Origin: Burkholderia sp. S171
GTDB taxonomy: Bacteria; Pseudomonadota; Gammaproteobacteria; Burkholderiales; Burkholderiaceae
Direction of reading: 5' to 3'
Assembly (NCBI RefSeq): GCF_009766085.1
Contig: NZ_LMUF01000010.1
Coordinates: 62,530-126,529, forward strand
Length of the DNA stretch: 64,000 bases
Part shown: in pieces, positions 63,495 through 64,000 of the stretch
How the letters are laid out: each line of letters starts with the position of its first letter
How positions within the stretch are numbered: position 1 is the first letter of the stretch
Program-made: the position numbers and the translations under genes
The notes under the pieces: generated by a model
Databases searched by the model: none
What the model was told of the DNA's origin: nothing
The model's input: only the letters and a program-made list of their open reading frames with translations

Positions 63495-64000
63495 TCACTC
63501 GATGGCGGGAATATAAGGACCGTACAACGTATCCGCATCATCTGCAACCGCGCCAGCATCGCTGAATTCCACCGGTGTGAGCGGGCGTCGATTCACATTG
63601 AGATGGAATACGTCGAAGCGGTTGTAGTAGCCCACGACGTCCTGGAACTGCTTGGGGACAACGCATTTTGCGAGATCGATGTCCGCGTACACGATGCCTT
63701 CTTCATCGCGCAAGGTGTCGCTGATCACGCGACCGTCGGGGCCGAAGATCATCGATACACTTTTGGGCGATTCTTCAAGCAGTTGCCGGGCACGGCTGTT
63801 GTCGCGAGAAATCAGGTCGATAGCTTCTGGCGGGAGAAAGCCGGACGCCACTATATTGAACAATTTTCCCTCGAATGAATGGGCGCCCGCGCGAAGGCGG
63901 ATGGCAGCCTCCAGATCGTATGCCGCCTCGCCCGGGGGATGCGTGGGCCAACGCGGGGAGAACGACGAAATGTGCACGTTTTCGCCTTGAGCCAGCAGCG
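63495..64000 (-). CDS. Nitrilase-family carbon-nitrogen hydrolase, N-terminus cut by window edge
   Basis: The frame is open to the right edge; a GTG at 63977 is internal because the codons before it continue the family text (LLAQGENVHISSF, SPRWP). The rest has GAHSFEGKLFNIVASGFLP and RDEEGIVYADIDLAKCV, as in the C-terminal half of aliphatic/aryl nitrilases. The catalytic Cys and Glu lie outside the window. It converts a nitrile or amide to an acid and ammonia, and heads the operon with the aldolase and PhzF genes. Confidence 0.86.
   Translation of the reverse strand, partial: LLAQGENVHISSFSPRWPTHPPGEAAYDLEAAIRLRAGAHSFEGKLFNIVASGFLPPEAIDLISRDNSRARQLLEESPKSVSMIFGPDGRVISDTLRDEEGIVYADIDLAKCVVPKQFQDVVGYYNRFDVFHLNVNRRPLTPVEFSDAGAVADDADTLYGPYIPAIE

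Noticed and set aside
1-64000. tRNA, rRNA, CRISPR arrays, riboswitches or replication origins
   Set aside because: No cloverleaf-like, ribosomal, regularly spaced repeat or known aptamer pattern was noticed on either strand by reading; a covariance-model search would be needed to exclude small RNAs.

Overview
The window looks like a chromosomal or chromid segment of Burkholderia sensu lato (Paraburkholderia, Caballeronia or a relative). The evidence is the GC-rich codon use, the two Burkholderia-type porins, and the dense packing of catabolic operons, each with its own LysR, IclR, AraC or LuxR regulator. Genus is inferred from gene style only. I saw no rRNA, tRNA, CRISPR array, phage or intact insertion sequence.

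Left part (1-8.6 kb): a truncated APC permease and an SDR dehydrogenase face an AraC regulator. An exported MetX-like hydrolase follows. Then comes a minus-strand operon with an MFS carrier, 4-oxalomesaconate hydratase (LigJ) and a RraA-fold aldolase (LigK/GalC type), which are the last steps of protocatechuate/gallate meta-cleavage; a LysR gene lies upstream.

Central quinate/shikimate region (8.8-24.2 kb): a PcaR/PobR-like IclR regulator is divergent from an AroE-like dehydrogenase, a ShiA-like carrier, a BKACE enzyme, the fused dehydroshikimate dehydratase QuiC and an HPPD-like dioxygenase. A decayed dmpG-type aldolase and a TIM-barrel gene stub follow. A second unit holds a porin, an ACS-family carrier, a second AroE-like dehydrogenase and type II dehydroquinate dehydratase, followed by a PcaK-like AAHS carrier. 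Together these would import hydroaromatic acids and convert them through dehydroquinate and dehydroshikimate to protocatechuate. Three intergenic regions carry the same operator-like motif as boxes 21 bp apart, which suggests one IclR regulon.

Nitrogen-compound region (26.4-37.5 kb): a polar amino-acid ABC transporter with a lipoprotein binding protein and an IclR regulator converges on a coupled minus-strand operon. That operon encodes an AstE-like deacylase, a second binding protein, a DauR/YheO-like regulator, an EutB-like dehydratase and an ornithine-cyclodeaminase-like reductase. A class I aminotransferase is divergent from it. This gene combination is the best candidate here for an undescribed pathway.

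Right part (37.5-64 kb): a truncated AraC gene, a DMT exporter, a small catalase divergent from a bacteriophytochrome histidine kinase, and a second porin. Next come SDR/LuxR/aminotransferase genes, a tartrate/D-malate dehydrogenase divergent from its likely LysR activator, and several small stand-alone genes. A MarR gene and a DHA2 drug-efflux-type carrier flank a small membrane protein; a cupin and an AraC gene follow. Last are an MFS-LysR-aspartase-like run and a converging nitrilase-aldolase-PhzF operon cut by the window edge.
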